Of a stretch of 13,761 nt of DNA, positions 13,374 through 13,761 are shown piece after piece. The notes under the pieces are model-generated. The model made no database searches and had not been told where the DNA came from. It saw only the letters and a list, made by a program, of their open reading frames with translations. Numbering within the stretch: the stretch's first letter is position 1; each line of letters begins with the position of its first letter. The position numbers were made by a program, and so were the translations under genes. This DNA is from an uncultured Clostridia bacterium (GTDB taxonomy: Bacteria > Bacillota > Clostridia > Lachnospirales > CAMVHY01), in contig CAMKTI010000038.1 in the NCBI GenBank assembly GCA_946415665.1, forward strand, positions 1-13,761, written 5' to 3'.

Positions 13374-13761
13374 TTGGTAAAAAAAATTATTTGGGGGGTA
13401 GTTATTATGTCTATGTTTTTATTTGCTAGCTGTGAGAAAAAAAATGTTGAGACAAATAATCAAATGGTTGGAGAGCCATGGGTTAATTCAAATATTTTTC
13501 GAGGTTTACAGCAAGATTATTTGCCAAGCATTAAAGATGATTTTTATACGAATGTTAATCTTGAATGGTTAAAATCAGTGCAACCTTGGAAAGGATATTC
13601 AAGAAATATGAAATTAATTGAAAATGAATTTGTTGTGCGAGATCAGTGCAAAGATTTATTAAAAAATAAAAATTTAAAAAGCCATGAAGCGCAGTTGATA
13701 CAGAATTATTTTGATTTATTTTTGGATTGGAATAAAAGAAATGAAACTGGGTTACAGGAAT
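13374..13761 (+). CDS. M13-family (PepO/neprilysin-like) metallopeptidase lipoprotein, N-terminal part
   Basis: The gene starts at TTG 13374, seven nt after GGGGGA (13361-13366), and runs off the right edge with 129 complete codons. Residues 1-20 form a lipoprotein signal: Lys-Lys, a hydrophobic stretch and the lipobox FASC with Cys20, so the mature protein should be lipid-anchored outside the membrane. DDFYTNVNLEWL shortly after the signal matches the conserved N-terminal M13 motif (DDFYxYVNxxWL), and LFLDWNKRNETG near the edge matches the family's helix with a Arg-Asn-x-x-Gly ending. M13 enzymes are zinc endopeptidases (HExxH and ExxxD) acting on peptides; the catalytic motifs lie beyond the window. 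It follows the alcohol dehydrogenase by 27 nt without a visible promoter, so they are likely one transcript. Confidence 0.8.
   Translation, partial: MVKKIIWGVVIMSMFLFASCEKKNVETNNQMVGEPWVNSNIFRGLQQDYLPSIKDDFYTNVNLEWLKSVQPWKGYSRNMKLIENEFVVRDQCKDLLKNKNLKSHEAQLIQNYFDLFLDWNKRNETGLQE

Overview
The window looks like an AT-rich chromosome segment from a Firmicutes (Clostridia-like) bacterium that probably lives with a eukaryotic host. The lineage reading rests on a SpoIIM-family protein, a PcrA-type helicase, strong GGAGG-type ribosome binding sites, frequent TTG starts and consensus sigma-A promoters. The host-associated reading rests on an F-box-like protein, an ADP-ribosylglycohydrolase with a membrane tail, and decaying insertion sequences. 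A protist or other eukaryotic endosymbiont would fit, but this is inference and no ribosomal gene is present to test it.

Left block, minus strand (1-2825): a GAF-domain membrane protein and a SpoIIM-like protein form a two-gene operon. Beyond them is a 5'-complete multi-pass membrane protein that runs off the left edge. It is richer in G+C than its neighbours and carries an internal duplication. The spoIIM-side terminator and the promoter of the membrane-protein gene overlap physically.

Centre, plus strand (3106-7714): a tRNA-Gly(CCC) with its own promoter, then the ADP-ribosylglycohydrolase/two-TM protein and the F-box-like protein, each with its own sigma-A promoter. Between these two lies a 721-bp degenerate IS5-family element, inserted exactly in the stop codon of the first gene. 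The protein is unchanged because the insertion rebuilds a stop codon. The two genes are the best candidates here for host-directed effectors.

Right, plus strand (7716-13761): a housekeeping pair, pcrA (DNA helicase) and tgt (queuosine tRNA-guanine transglycosylase), 21 nt apart and closed by a clear terminator. A second, longer (855-bp) degenerate copy of the same IS follows, in the same orientation as the first. Last comes an operon of an iron-type alcohol dehydrogenase, with one metal-ligand histidine apparently replaced by glutamine, and the start of an M13-family (PepO/neprilysin-like) lipoprotein peptidase cut by the right edge.

The two IS copies share a 9-A run that separates two transposase reading frames, and each carries a different indel at a second A-run, so both look dead as written. 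Together they bracket the F-box, pcrA and tgt genes as direct repeats.
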